A stretch of DNA of 64,000 nucleotides from Aradus depressus (Eukaryota > Arthropoda > Insecta > Hemiptera > Aradidae), in the NCBI GenBank assembly GCA_963662175.1, contig OY759216.1, forward strand, positions 35,357,087 to 35,421,086, written 5' to 3'. The notes beneath the pieces are model-generated. The model was given only the letters and a program-made list of their open reading frames with translations. It was not told where the DNA came from and searched no databases. Numbering within the stretch: the stretch's first letter is position 1; the number at the start of each line of letters is the position of its first letter. This document shows positions 39,601 to 49,826 of the stretch, one piece after another. The translations under genes and the position numbers were made by a program.

Positions 39601-42600
39601 TTATCAAGTCTGCTTTAGAGCCACCCCCAGTCCCTCCACCGTGCTTCGTAGCTGTTTGATACCTAAAAACATTTGTTAAATAAATCATACAGAAGAATAT
39701 TTTTAAGAGGGCGTCACGTACTAAATTTTAAATTGTATTGTATATGAACACCATAAGTAGCTCTGTAGAGAGGCCTGCATGTGTGTAAACAGAGAGGTTT
39801 GTTGTGGGGTGTCTTCTATAAAGAACAAATAGTTATCCGTAGAAGACCAGCAATGACTTCTCCAGTTCCAGTTTCTTAGCAATAAACTTAAGTTTCCACC
39901 ACCCTTTATTAAAGCCCCCCCCCTTCTCCTTCGCCTGATTTGATTAAACATCAGTAGATGTTTAACTTATAAACTTCTAAAACATACGATAATGTTCATT
40001 TCTTTGAGAGGGGATTTAGAATTTAAGCCCCTGTCTGAACCACTCTTCTTTTCGGCTGATGTGGTTTAATAGCCTTCTTAATTAACATAAAAAACTTGTA
40101 TTCATCCCATTACGTGTTATTAGGATTCTCGATGATTCGGCTCAAAATCGATAGGGGAGAATTCATGTACAACATTTTGTGTCGATATATTCGTTCTGTC
40201 CGAGTTATCTACATACATACACACAGGCAGATATGACTTTATTTATTTATTTTTTCCATTTTAAGATACATGGGACAGAAACTGAACAACAAATATTTGA
40301 AAGATTTCATAACGACGTACAGCTGGAGAAGCAGAATGCCTGAATGTACTTAGATCAAGTGGCGGGTGTTTGTCTGTATGATGAATCTCTCGTCTGTGCA
40401 CAAGATATGTCCATAGCGGGAGTAGGTTTTACAAAACTTTTGCAATATTTTGTAGCAATGTAGACATATGCTGGTATTGAGGTGGTCCAATAATGAATTA
40501 CCTAGTCCTTGCGGAGTCCATGTCCAGAATGAGTTTGGACAGGTTTCTCTTCAGTTTGACTATGTTAGGATAGTCAGACTCTGCGACCCCTAGCAGTGGT
40601 CCGACCACATTCGACTCCACCTTCATCTCGTGATCCACGATAGCGTTGGCGAGGCACATCTGTAGCTTACCGCAGTCCGTCACCACTTGCCTGAAACAGA
40701 GATACAATGTGGACAACTCAACCTTACAATGTACCTACAGAGAAAGAAGAAAAAGAATTTATTTGGCCCGGCACTAATGTCACTCAGTGGGCTGTCCTGG
40801 ACTAGAAAGGGCGGCTCAGAACTGGCTGGAAGGTTTCCAACCGAGGCCCTTAGTTCATTTTATCTGGGAGGTAAAAAAAAACTTGAGCACGCCGTCCTTC
40901 GGATGGGACTTAAGCCATGGTCCCGAGCCTGTACGATGTCAGGTACTCGTTTAAGACCCCTGCCCTAGATGAATAAAAATTTAGGGTAGGCAAAATGTAG
41001 GACTCCCACAGTAGAGTCGGGCTCATGTCCACCAGAGTGACGAAAGAGCGCTCTGGTAGTAGGCGATATGACCTCGTAGTTAAAGCCCGAGGATGAGGCA
41101 TAAAACCTAACCTATATTTTCGCGTTGCACTCTCAGACCCCTTCTATTTGATGTCGAACTCAACTATGTAACAAAAAAGTTTTGTTTTAGCAATAGCGAT
41201 ATTCTTGCCGTCATGCAGCGCAAAAAAAAAAATGCAATAACTGCTATTCGGGTTCCGAAGTTGACACCCAGAAACAAATACATTTCAAACTGCAAGTTAC
41301 TCCTATCTTTCGTGTGGGAGATAAAGGCTCGCCACAAACAAACACATGACCGAAAACAGGTTTTTTTTTATCCACAAAACCGCCAAAAGAAACAAGGAAA
41401 CATTCACGTATGTATCAGTCATCCAGAATGAGTCGGTGCGACAATAAATATTAATATAAGTGGGAATTGATGCTAATATCCTGTGAGTATGATACTAGAG
41501 GGAGGGAGGCAATTTAGTAATAATACAAGACAATGACCTGTCTCTAGTACAGGAGGCCCATTGCAGCAACCTGCCCCTGCCACACAGTACAGTCCTTAGA
41601 CAGGGTGATGTTGATTTATAGCAAGGTGCACCCTATTTAATAATAATAAATAAAAGTATTTCTCTTCTAAATATATATATATTTAAAAAAAACTCTATTA
41701 ATATACATACGTAGCCTTATTGTAAAGTTATATTGATACTTGATGGTCTAGAGCATGGGTCAGCAACCTTTACGCACTTGAATTGTACTCCACTAAAATT
41801 CCAAGAGCGGGCCTCGTACCAAAATGAAACATGTTGAAAAAGGCACTAACGTATACGAAAATAACAAAAATGCATATACCGTATCCAATAGTTTAAATAT
41901 AGCAACTTGACTCGGCCTTATTGTATATATCCTACTTTTTTCGCAAATTAAATCCAAATTTTGGTTTATCTTCTGTATTGAGCTCCATTCGTCATATTGG
42001 AATGTCTCACTTTAGGGTGACAGAAAATCATCTCTGACATCCTAATATATTGTCCACAACATTTTAACCCAGAATTTGAAAATAAAATATTGTGACTTGG
42101 GCTCAAAGAACTGCCGTCTTTGGAAAATAAAATAGAGGAAATATGACTATTCAACAGATCCCATACGTGATAATTGATGGATTCGAGATCATCGAGCACG
42201 CTGTCCTTCGGATGGGTCGGACGTTAAGCGATGGTACCGAGCCGGTACGATGTCAGGTCCTCGTTAAAGACTCCTACCCTAGGTGAATAAAAATGTAGGG
42301 CTCCCATAGCAAAGCCCACCAGAGTCACGAAAGAGCGCTCTGGTAGTGGGCGATATAACCTTGTACTTAAAGCCCGGACATGCACAAACGTTTATGCAGG
42401 CTGACTGAACATAATTGTTCGCTTTGGTTAGAGTTGTGCTTATTATGTTTTAGTAGAAAATATGTCAAAACAAAAAGTGAGTAATTTTGAAAATATGACA
42501 GAAACGTTTAACCAGTGAGAACTGCGAGCGGTCAACTTCAAAATAAATTACAAAATGTAGGCTATTTATCAGATACCAAAACAACTTTACAATAGAAAAG

Positions 42601-42993
42601 GGTAATTGAGATTTTGAGGAAATATATCTCTCAGGTAAAGCATTTAGCTGATTAAATCACAAAGGAATTGAGCTCTTTTCCTTCTAAATTGCTAGAAGGA
42701 AAAGTCAAAGTAAAACTGTACGTCACTTACCTGAGCAAGTGGTCGTCCTCGCTGGAAGCACTCTCCAGCATAGACACTCCCAGACAGTATTCTCCATTCT
42801 TTTTCTGAAACCAAACCACACAATTTCAAGAGAAGTTTAGACAAAGGTTACTCGTTTCTGAGAGGCCTACAACTAAAACTACTGTTGGGCCCATTAAGAT
42901 CGCACAATTGTCTAAGAGAAGCAATAAGCTCCGAAACATTTGTTTACCTCCTTGTACATTAGGTTAATTTGCAGTTTTCCTAAAATAACGTGA

Positions 42994-43025
<32 letters not shown>

Positions 43026-46000
43026 TGACCCAACCACAATGGGTCACCCTATTTTCACCAGGAGGGTTGTAGTTGCAAACACCCCTTTTCATTATTTTGT
43101 ATTATTTAAATCCACCATTGGACCTCCACCAACTCCTTGGGGATCTGCATTCCCTCACTATACTGTTTTTCTTTTCAAATTCTGAAACTTAAATTTTCTA
43201 TAAGAAAAATGACACAAAAATGTTATTGGTTGAACAAGTATTTCTTGAAAATTTCTAAAGTGCAATTCTGCTGTCTTGCAACTACACGATCCTTATGTCA
43301 TAATCTATATCCGTTGTACATTTAAAGGTACATGAGGTTCAGTTGTTTTAACATCACCAGGTACAGTGTAAATAATATGTTAATTTCGGAAACTATTATT
43401 CAATGTAACCCAATCGACTAATAACATTGATAAATTATTCTCATACGGAAATTATGGAGAACTTCAAAATCTGAGTATCAATTACTTCTCTTAAAAAAGG
43501 AAAAACAAAAAATAAAAAGTCGATGAATCATTGGCTATGTACTTCCCTAAACAATTATTAATCAATTTCGCTCTCCCCCAAGCCAATCAATCGTTTGGGC
43601 TAAAACTCAATATTTGAGTTATATAGTGGCTTCTGAATTCTCATACTAAATTTTGTGTCTTTTCTATTCTTTACATCGACAGTAATTGGGGATTTTTTTA
43701 ACCCTCTCTGATCCCCCTCCCCTTCGTCTGATTCCGCTGAAAATTAAGAGGTGTCATCCTTATAGGGCTTTGAATTTATATATAATAAATCGATAAGTCG
43801 ATACGTTCATTCTATCGAGAGCTATAGTGTTTACAGACCCAAACAGATTTTTTTTTTCTTGTTTGGAATCAGGAGATTGGAAAACATGAAATTCCGTTGA
43901 AAACTCTGCATCGAATTTCTGGCCGATTACGTAACTTCCCCTATACTTCGTATAGCTGGGGAAGTAAAAAGGAGTGAACATTTAACGCGGTGTTACTAAG
44001 AAGAATTCCCCATTCGTTCCACTAACAAATGCCATTCTACTTAAAATAAATCTCAAATAAAACCAATCAATTATATTTCTCTCTTATTTGAATTTCGTTG
44101 TTATCATTTGTTTTTGTTTCTTTTTTTTCTCTTTAATGTTACTACTTGCTCAGTCTAATGTAGATTTATAGAGCACCATGACTCTTTTTCTTTCATTGCA
44201 AATCATATTAATAAAAACACAACGGCTATTTTCAAACTGTTCTGAAGAAGAAGTAGACTAAAACTAATAGAAGACTTTAGTTGTACCTCGTTTGTGTGTT
44301 ACTGAACCAAAAACAGACATTTTCTTAATTATTTTTAAAGCTAGTCAAGAAATCACTTGTATTACTAGCACCACAATATGCTGTGTTGTACCAAAAACAG
44401 GTATTTTTATATTCAACAGTTTTCGAGTAGTAAAGGAAAATTTGCCACCAACCCACGTCACAGGAATGATGCAAATGTTGCTTTTGTGAATCATGTTCAG
44501 ACTCAGGTCACATCGCTTAGTATTAGAGTGATTAGTTTAGACCATCGTTTAAAGTCCCATCCAAAGAATGCCATGCTCAAGGGTATCGGTCGGTTTGCGA
44601 ACCCACGATCTCAAGCACAAATGACGATATCTAAAACCAACACATCTCAAACGCCTTGAGAGCTATCGTTAGTTCAAACTTCCATGTCCTGCGATTGGAT
44701 CCTTGGGCCCAACATATTTTCATTAATAACATAAAAAGGAATTCATTTTGAAAATTCTAAACACTGTGCAAAATGTCATGAGTTCGATCCGGAACCCTCA
44801 CCTTTTTGAGTAAAAGGTGAAAAACCTCGTCTTCTTGAGGGAACGCAAAGCGTCGGCCACAATCCTATGCGATGTCCTTGTTAATAAAGACTCCTTACAT
44901 ACATATAACTGGATATGCAAATGTTGAGACCCCCAGGAAAGTCGGGCTCCTGTCTACCAAAGCGACCAAAGTGTGCCCTGGATATTTTGCAGTTGAAGCC
45001 CAGAGATGAATCCCCTTCCCCTGTCTTTCAAAATTAGCAATGAATACAATTCAGTTTCAACGATAATGACTTAAGACCTTCGATCCTATCATCACAGACA
45101 TGCTACGAATTTGATCAGAATAATCACAGCATAAAAGACCTTATCTAATCCTTATAGCAATAACATTTTCACAACACAATATGAGGTTATCTCAAGGAAA
45201 AAATTGAAAGAATTATACTTATCAACCAAAATAAAAGATAACAATAATTGTTAATAATTAAAAAAATGAATAATCATGTTTCTATTAATAACTTTTTTTT
45301 TTTATTCTGACCTCACAAAGCCAATTAGAATAACAAATCAATATTCTCACCAAAATACAGGGTGTCTGTCTCACTTAACATGATGACAATATCTCGAGAA
45401 AGTTTTAGTGTAAATGGATACAAATTCTTACTAGAATTCAGCTATTATATTTTTTATTGAAATTAGCCATACTTAAATTAGGCAGATAAATGAAGCGCAA
45501 TTAAAATAATTGAATTTTTTAACAATTATTTGTGATCTGGAGACTCATGAATCTGTTTTTTATAATATATAACACGAGGGGATGCAGATATTTAGTTAGT
45601 ACTTAAGGATGTACGTAAGGTCGTTTAGTATGGTAGTCAAATACTTGTTAAGGACCATCCTGATTTTTATTATTTATGCATGTTTTATCAATTTATATTA
45701 AAAGCAGGACGGAATATGATCATAAAAATTGGAAACATTATATTTTCTTTATTTGTGTAATAATAATTAAATTTAACAAGAGATAATAACTTTTTTTTTA
45801 TAATTTTATTCCTAGAGTCCGTATAATTTATATAAAACTCACAATTGTGTTCCAGGGATTATTTTTTCTTTTGAATCGTCGTTCACGATTTATATATTAT
45901 ATTTAGACCTATTGTTTTGTTGTTTGACACACGTCCGAGCTTCAACTACCCATAGCGCCGAGCGCTCTTTCGTAACTCTGAAGTACATGAGGCCGACTAT

Positions 46001-48708
46001 AATGTAGGAATCCCAAATTTTGCCTACATACGTTTAGTGGTCGACTCAATGTCGTCATTCAACTTCCCTTCCGAAGGACGACGTGCTCATATATATTTTC
46101 AAATTCGTCTCATCGAACACACCTCATCGCCGTATGAAATATTTGGATGGTATACAACCCATAAAAGTTGGGTCATCCTTGAATATCATGCTACTTTCAT
46201 AAATATACGCAGATGGTATTGGAGGAGTTTGAACCGCGTGTTTTGAATTAGAAATACTTATGTATAATAAAATGAGATTAGATTAGAATATTTCCTAAAG
46301 TCGACTGTCTATAGAACGATGAGTTGAACTTTTTAACAACATGTGCCTCAGCTATATAATTTCAGCTAACTCAGCAATAAATACTGAAAATGAAATGACG
46401 GACGATACTACAAACATGTTAATATCACGTCATAATACTTTGAGTAACTCGTTAGTCAGTTCACTATTACAAAGTCTATCAAGAGATAACTCCTCGTTTG
46501 TATAAGGAGAGATAACTTACATTTTGTCTAAGATAAACTTGTGGATATTACAAAAAGATTACTCAATAATACGATAGTTTTTAATTTGTAAGTTCGGGTT
46601 GATTGTCCTCGTGTTCTAAATTAGGACAGAAAATGCAAGCTTTCTACAGGTTGCTGTCCTTTTCTATCTCATGTCGAATCTGTTCCAACGGGTTTAAATG
46701 TTTATTGATTGATAAATTAATTTAAGAAAATTGGCATTCCTATTTTCTAGCTCCAATTTAAATTACTGTTTGAAGACGCACTATTGAAAAACAAAACATA
46801 AACAATTTAAAAACTAAATAAGACTGTTATTGAATTTTGCACTGACCAGACAATGCAACAATACAATTACTTCATTCGCCTTCCCCTTTTTGTTTTTCTA
46901 ATTATTATTTTAATACCAAGGCCAACTGTTGAAAATACAGCAAAAAAAAAAAAAAAAAAATTACTTGTAAATATCCCATCGTTACACAATTATAAAAATG
47001 TCAGCAATTATTATGTTTCTCATTAATACAGAAAAAATAATAATTTATAAGCAGTTGTATTTACAGAATTCACATCCTTCTTTCTCTGACTCAAAAGAAT
47101 ATTCCAGAAGGCTTGTCAGCTTTCCGTCTCATAAAGGTTCAATAGAACATCAATTATTTATTGATGACTAAATTAAATAAAAATAAAGAACTTGTACACC
47201 CCATCGTCATATTTTGATTCACCCATTTTTTTAAAATTATAAAATAAAAAATTATCTGCAAAATGTCATGCAAGAATCGTGTACTGATACTAGAATAAAA
47301 TATTATTTATTTTCTGTAGTGTTACATGTTTTTTTTTTTTGTTATTCTCTGATGTCCAGACAAATAAGCAGCACAGCCATTATAACTCTGAATGATCAAA
47401 AATACAAGTTTCATGGAATCCTATCTAATTTTAGTTGAAAATAAATTTAGTTAAAAATTTTGACGACACATTAAGAAGTGCTGACAGTCTGGAAAGCCTC
47501 TTTCGTGCCGCGAAACCAGTGAATGGTCCTGACAGTGTCGCGGAGCTCTTCGTAATGTTTCACAGTTTCGGAAATCCCGGAGTGCAGCATGCTACTAACA
47601 TGTTCCTTTTGGAAGTTACTTAATTATGAAAACGTTGAAATAGGGTAAATGGGATATATATTGGTCGTTGTATGCAGTTTGTCAACGCTTAAGAGTAAAT
47701 AAATTTAGATTTGGAGGAAAAAAAAAACATTTTGAGGGTTCCTGATGACTTTGATAAACATCTCCAGGCAATTTAGGCATAGAACGAAAATTATAATTTG
47801 GAATTTAGCAGAAAGAGACGTTACGTTTAGATGTGTGGACAAATTTCTAAAATGTGATTATAAACGTTGCTTATAGTTGTAAAATATTAGTGTAAAGATA
47901 AAAGTTCAAAACGACTCATGAAATGCATTTTGACTGACCAAGCGAAAATAAACAGGTTAAATAAATATAAAAAACGCAATCATTTTAATTTTGGACAACA
48001 CCAGTTCAATCATGTGATTGTATCCTATCTATTCCAATTCCAAATCTGGAATTTAAGCCTATACATAATAATACACATAGTGTTGCACACAGCCTGAAGA
48101 ATATTCCCTCTGTGATTAGCACATTTCAGTATAACTTTCCAACATAAAACTGACTCAAAGTTCAAAGGAACTTTATTCTCTCTAACAATAATGCGGAATA
48201 GAACCTAACAACTTTGAGAAAAAAAGAATGGTTTAAGGGGCTACTGTTCTGAATCAAATTATGATTATTTGGAAGTGAATCACTAACGGAAGAAGCATAC
48301 TTAAGTAGCAACAATGAGATCACAAGGAAAATGAATTTTATGAAACTTACCAGTCTTTTTTCTCGAGCAGTTACGTCATGTGAACCAGCATTTGGATTAG
48401 CAAGCTTTTTTCCGGCATTAAGGCACACCGAACGAATAAATTCCACTCGTCTTTCAGCATCTTGCAAATCGTCGGAAAGAACCTCCGTCTTCCCAGCCCT
48501 GATTCATAAATAATATCAACTTATGAAAGAAAAATCTCACAATTATCAACAGTTAGCAAGAATTACTATGAAGATAAATAACAGACTGATAATAATAATC
48601 AATTTAATATTTATAACAGTTCCTTATCAAATTTCACTTAAAGAATAACAAATACCTTGAAAATGTTTGGTCAGCAAGTTGCTTGACTCTAAAAAACTGC
48701 TTCTTCAT
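30640..48708 (-). CDS. RhoGAP92B: BAR-domain Rho GTPase-activating protein (RhoGAP92B / ARHGAP17-44, RICH family), complete
   Basis: A BAR domain binds curved membrane, and the RhoGAP domain speeds GTP hydrolysis on Cdc42/Rac. The fly orthologue (dRich) acts at synapses. Fifteen coding exons, in transcript order: 48708-48656, 48498-48351, 42804-42731, 40690-40502, 39662-39557, 38894-38744, 38364-38037, 37104-36892, 35961-35882, 35119-34960, 34710-34193, 33778-33420, 32355-32223, 31087-30965, 30749-30640. All borders are GT-AG and all phases agree. The lengths sum to 2745 bases, which is 914 residues plus TAG. The N-terminus MKKQFFRVKQLADQT and the final ESTDL match the RICH family at both ends, so the model is probably complete. 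The donor after 33420 (GAG/gttagc) is weak but keeps the frame. Confidence 0.93.
31742..32065 (+). mobile_element. SINE-1 copy, near full length
   Basis: A tRNA-like head has B box GCGGGTTCGAAAACC near 31793. The family body follows (GAGCACGCCGTCCTTC ... CCTGTATGATGTCAGGTACTCG ... ATGTCCACTAGAGAGACGAA) and the tail TAAAACCCGGGTGTG. The copy lies antisense in a RhoGAP92B intron. Confidence 0.8.
32505..32600. repeat. Diverged arm of a family-F-like repeat
   Basis: TTTTTGAAATATTGTCTATTC is followed by ACCGACATTATTACAATTACA and CCGAAACCGGTAG. This matches the outer part of the foldback family, but the inner part has diverged. Confidence 0.5.
36335..36385 (-). mobile_element. SINE-1 3'-tail fragment
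   Basis: GTCATGCCCGGGCTTTAAAT ... GTCATATCGCCTAG is the reverse complement of the SINE-1 tail seen at 41.07 kb. Only about 50 bases remain, in a RhoGAP92B intron. Confidence 0.65.
37895..37985. repeat. Single arm of dispersed repeat family F
   Basis: GTTAAGTCGTGGATGAAGAA, GGTAGCAATACCGAC and TTTTGAGAAATAGACG follow the order of the 54.4-kb right arm. It lies in the RhoGAP92B intron between exons 7 and 8. Confidence 0.65.
40765..41105 (+). mobile_element. SINE-1 copy, near full length
   Basis: A degenerate tRNA-like head is followed by the best-preserved body of the family in this window: GAGCACGCCGTCCTTCGGAT, CCTGTACGATGTCAGGTACTC, GTCGGGCTCATGTCCACCAG, GACGAAAGAGCGCTCTGGTA, GTAGTTAAAGCCCGAGGATG. 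It is antisense to RhoGAP92B, upstream of exon 4. Confidence 0.85.
42190..42390 (+). mobile_element. SINE-1 copy, 5' truncated
   Basis: It begins at GAGCACGCTGTCCTTCGGAT and runs through GGTACGATGTCAGGTCC and ACGAAAGAGCGCTCTGG to TTAAAGCCCGGACATG. The tRNA head is missing. Confidence 0.85.
42998..43022. repeat. (TA)n microsatellite
   Basis: A TA run of about 24 bases in the second RhoGAP92B intron. Confidence 0.9.
44520..44655 (-). mobile_element. SINE-1 5' part, reverse orientation
   Basis: The minus strand has a B-box-like GATCGTGGGTTCGCAAACC, then CTTGAGCATGGCATTCTTTG and GATGGGACTTTAAACGATGG. This is the head-to-body junction of SINE-1. The 3' part is absent. Confidence 0.65.
44785..45015 (+). 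mobile_element. Diverged SINE-1 copy
   Basis: TATGCGATGTCCTTGTTAA, AAAGTCGGGCTCCTGTCTAC, AAAGCGACCAAAGTGTGCCC and GTTGAAGCCCAGAGATG follow the SINE-1 body in order with many changes. It is probably an older copy or a subfamily. Confidence 0.6.
45915..46105 (-). mobile_element. SINE-1 copy, reverse orientation
   Basis: The + strand reads ACGTCCGAGCTTCAACTACC, GCGCTCTTTCGTAACTCTG, ACATGAGGCCGACT and CCTTCCGAAGGACGACGTGC, the reverse complement of the SINE-1 body. The 5' head is lost. Confidence 0.75.
47435..47626 (+). other. Orphan open frame in RhoGAP92B intron 2
   Basis: About 60 codons stay open and read KNFDDTLRSADSLESLFRA, then PDSVAELFVMFHSFGNPG, ending in TAA. The stretch is clearly GC-richer than its surroundings, with codon-like composition. 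It has no ATG at its start and no splice partner that I can find. It may be a transposable-element or gene fragment; I do not recognise the family. Confidence 0.25.
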
Positions 48709-49826
48709 CTTTTCTTTACTTATTCACAAACAATTAGAACAAAAATAGAACTAAAAAAAGATTGGCACCAAACCGAAAAAATATGTAATAGTGACCCCAG
48801 CTCTCTTCATAATAATACGAAAAAATTGAAGATATTCAAAGGGCACACTGTTTTTCAAATATACATATCTCACTTGTCAGTATAAATATGATCCAATGAA
48901 CTAAACTACCCCGCCCAAGGTTAACTTTAGACGAGTTTTTGAATACATATATCAGCACACATAGGATGATTCATAGTGGTGTCCCGAGGGTAGAAAAACA
49001 CAAGGTTAAACATCAGATACAAAAACTACATTGAGTTACCGTGTAGAGTATGCAAATATAAATACATGAATTTCAAACAGATAAAAAAGGGCGATAACTG
49101 ATTTAACCTACCAACCAGCGTTAGGGTTAGAGAGTCATTAAAAGTGGACAAGGGTCCGAACCTGACAATCGATTATCACACTGAATGATGATAACGATGA
49201 CTTAACCTGCCTGCCCTTCGGCATGAGTCATTCTATTGTTTACCGTTGTAGCTTTGCAACTTGCACACTCTCTGCATACCAATCTTAATTTTGCAATTTT
49301 TATATTAGAAAATATCTCTATTGATAAGTGAGAAAACCCAAACTTGATTGGAGCTCTTTTCATTTACTTTATTTTTTACTGATCTGTATGTGCACAATAT
49401 CAGTGAAATAGGCCCTCGAGCTATTCGAATAACGAATAACAGGACTGACTTATTTACACCCTCTTCATTCTGGCAAAAGCCGAAATGGTTAAAAATATTT
49501 TCTCTTTTAATCATCTGACTCTACCATCACTTTCGTCAGTATGAGCCATTCGTATTTCATGTACACAAACTGAGTTTTTCTTTCAGAAAAAAAGTAAATT
49601 AATATTTATTTTTGTTCATTCACAGTCTAATTTCGAAATTATTAATTACAGTTATATTATATTTTTGTATACTTTGAGTTAAATATACAATTAATGGTTG
49701 GTAACACTGAATACCAATGTAACCTTCCACAACAATAACAGAAAAAAGTTGTTAGGCCTCTTACATAATGTTGGTGTTCTGATTTATTTCTTATTTTTCC
49801 GGTGTTTAACATATTGTGAAAGTAAC
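48709..49826. promoter_or_regulatory. Divergent intergenic region between RhoGAP92B and VARP start codons
   Basis: 1.1 kb separates the two start codons, which face away from each other. Both promoters and 5' UTRs must therefore lie here unless 5' non-coding exons reach further. I see no clear TATA box or initiator that I would defend, and no transposon. Confidence 0.4.

Larger units (their letters stand above)
38744..48708 (-). other. RhoGAP92B: RhoGAP92B BAR-domain exons (1-6)
   Basis: The exons encode residues 1-240: MKKQFFRVKQLADQTFSR, KTEVLSDDLQDAERRVEFI, KKNGEYCLGVSMLESAS, VVGPLLGVAESDYPNIVKLK, ADLIKDELEEAELKVEQC and CEMLQLISRETELASIILEY. These are helical, heptad-like blocks that line up with the BAR region of ARHGAP17. 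The second intron (42805-48350) is 5.5 kb long and full of SINE copies. Confidence 0.88.

Noticed and set aside
49698..49826. N-terminal extension of VARP
   Set aside because: The extension begins with TTG, not ATG, and has no family similarity. The first ATG, at 49827, fits the family start.
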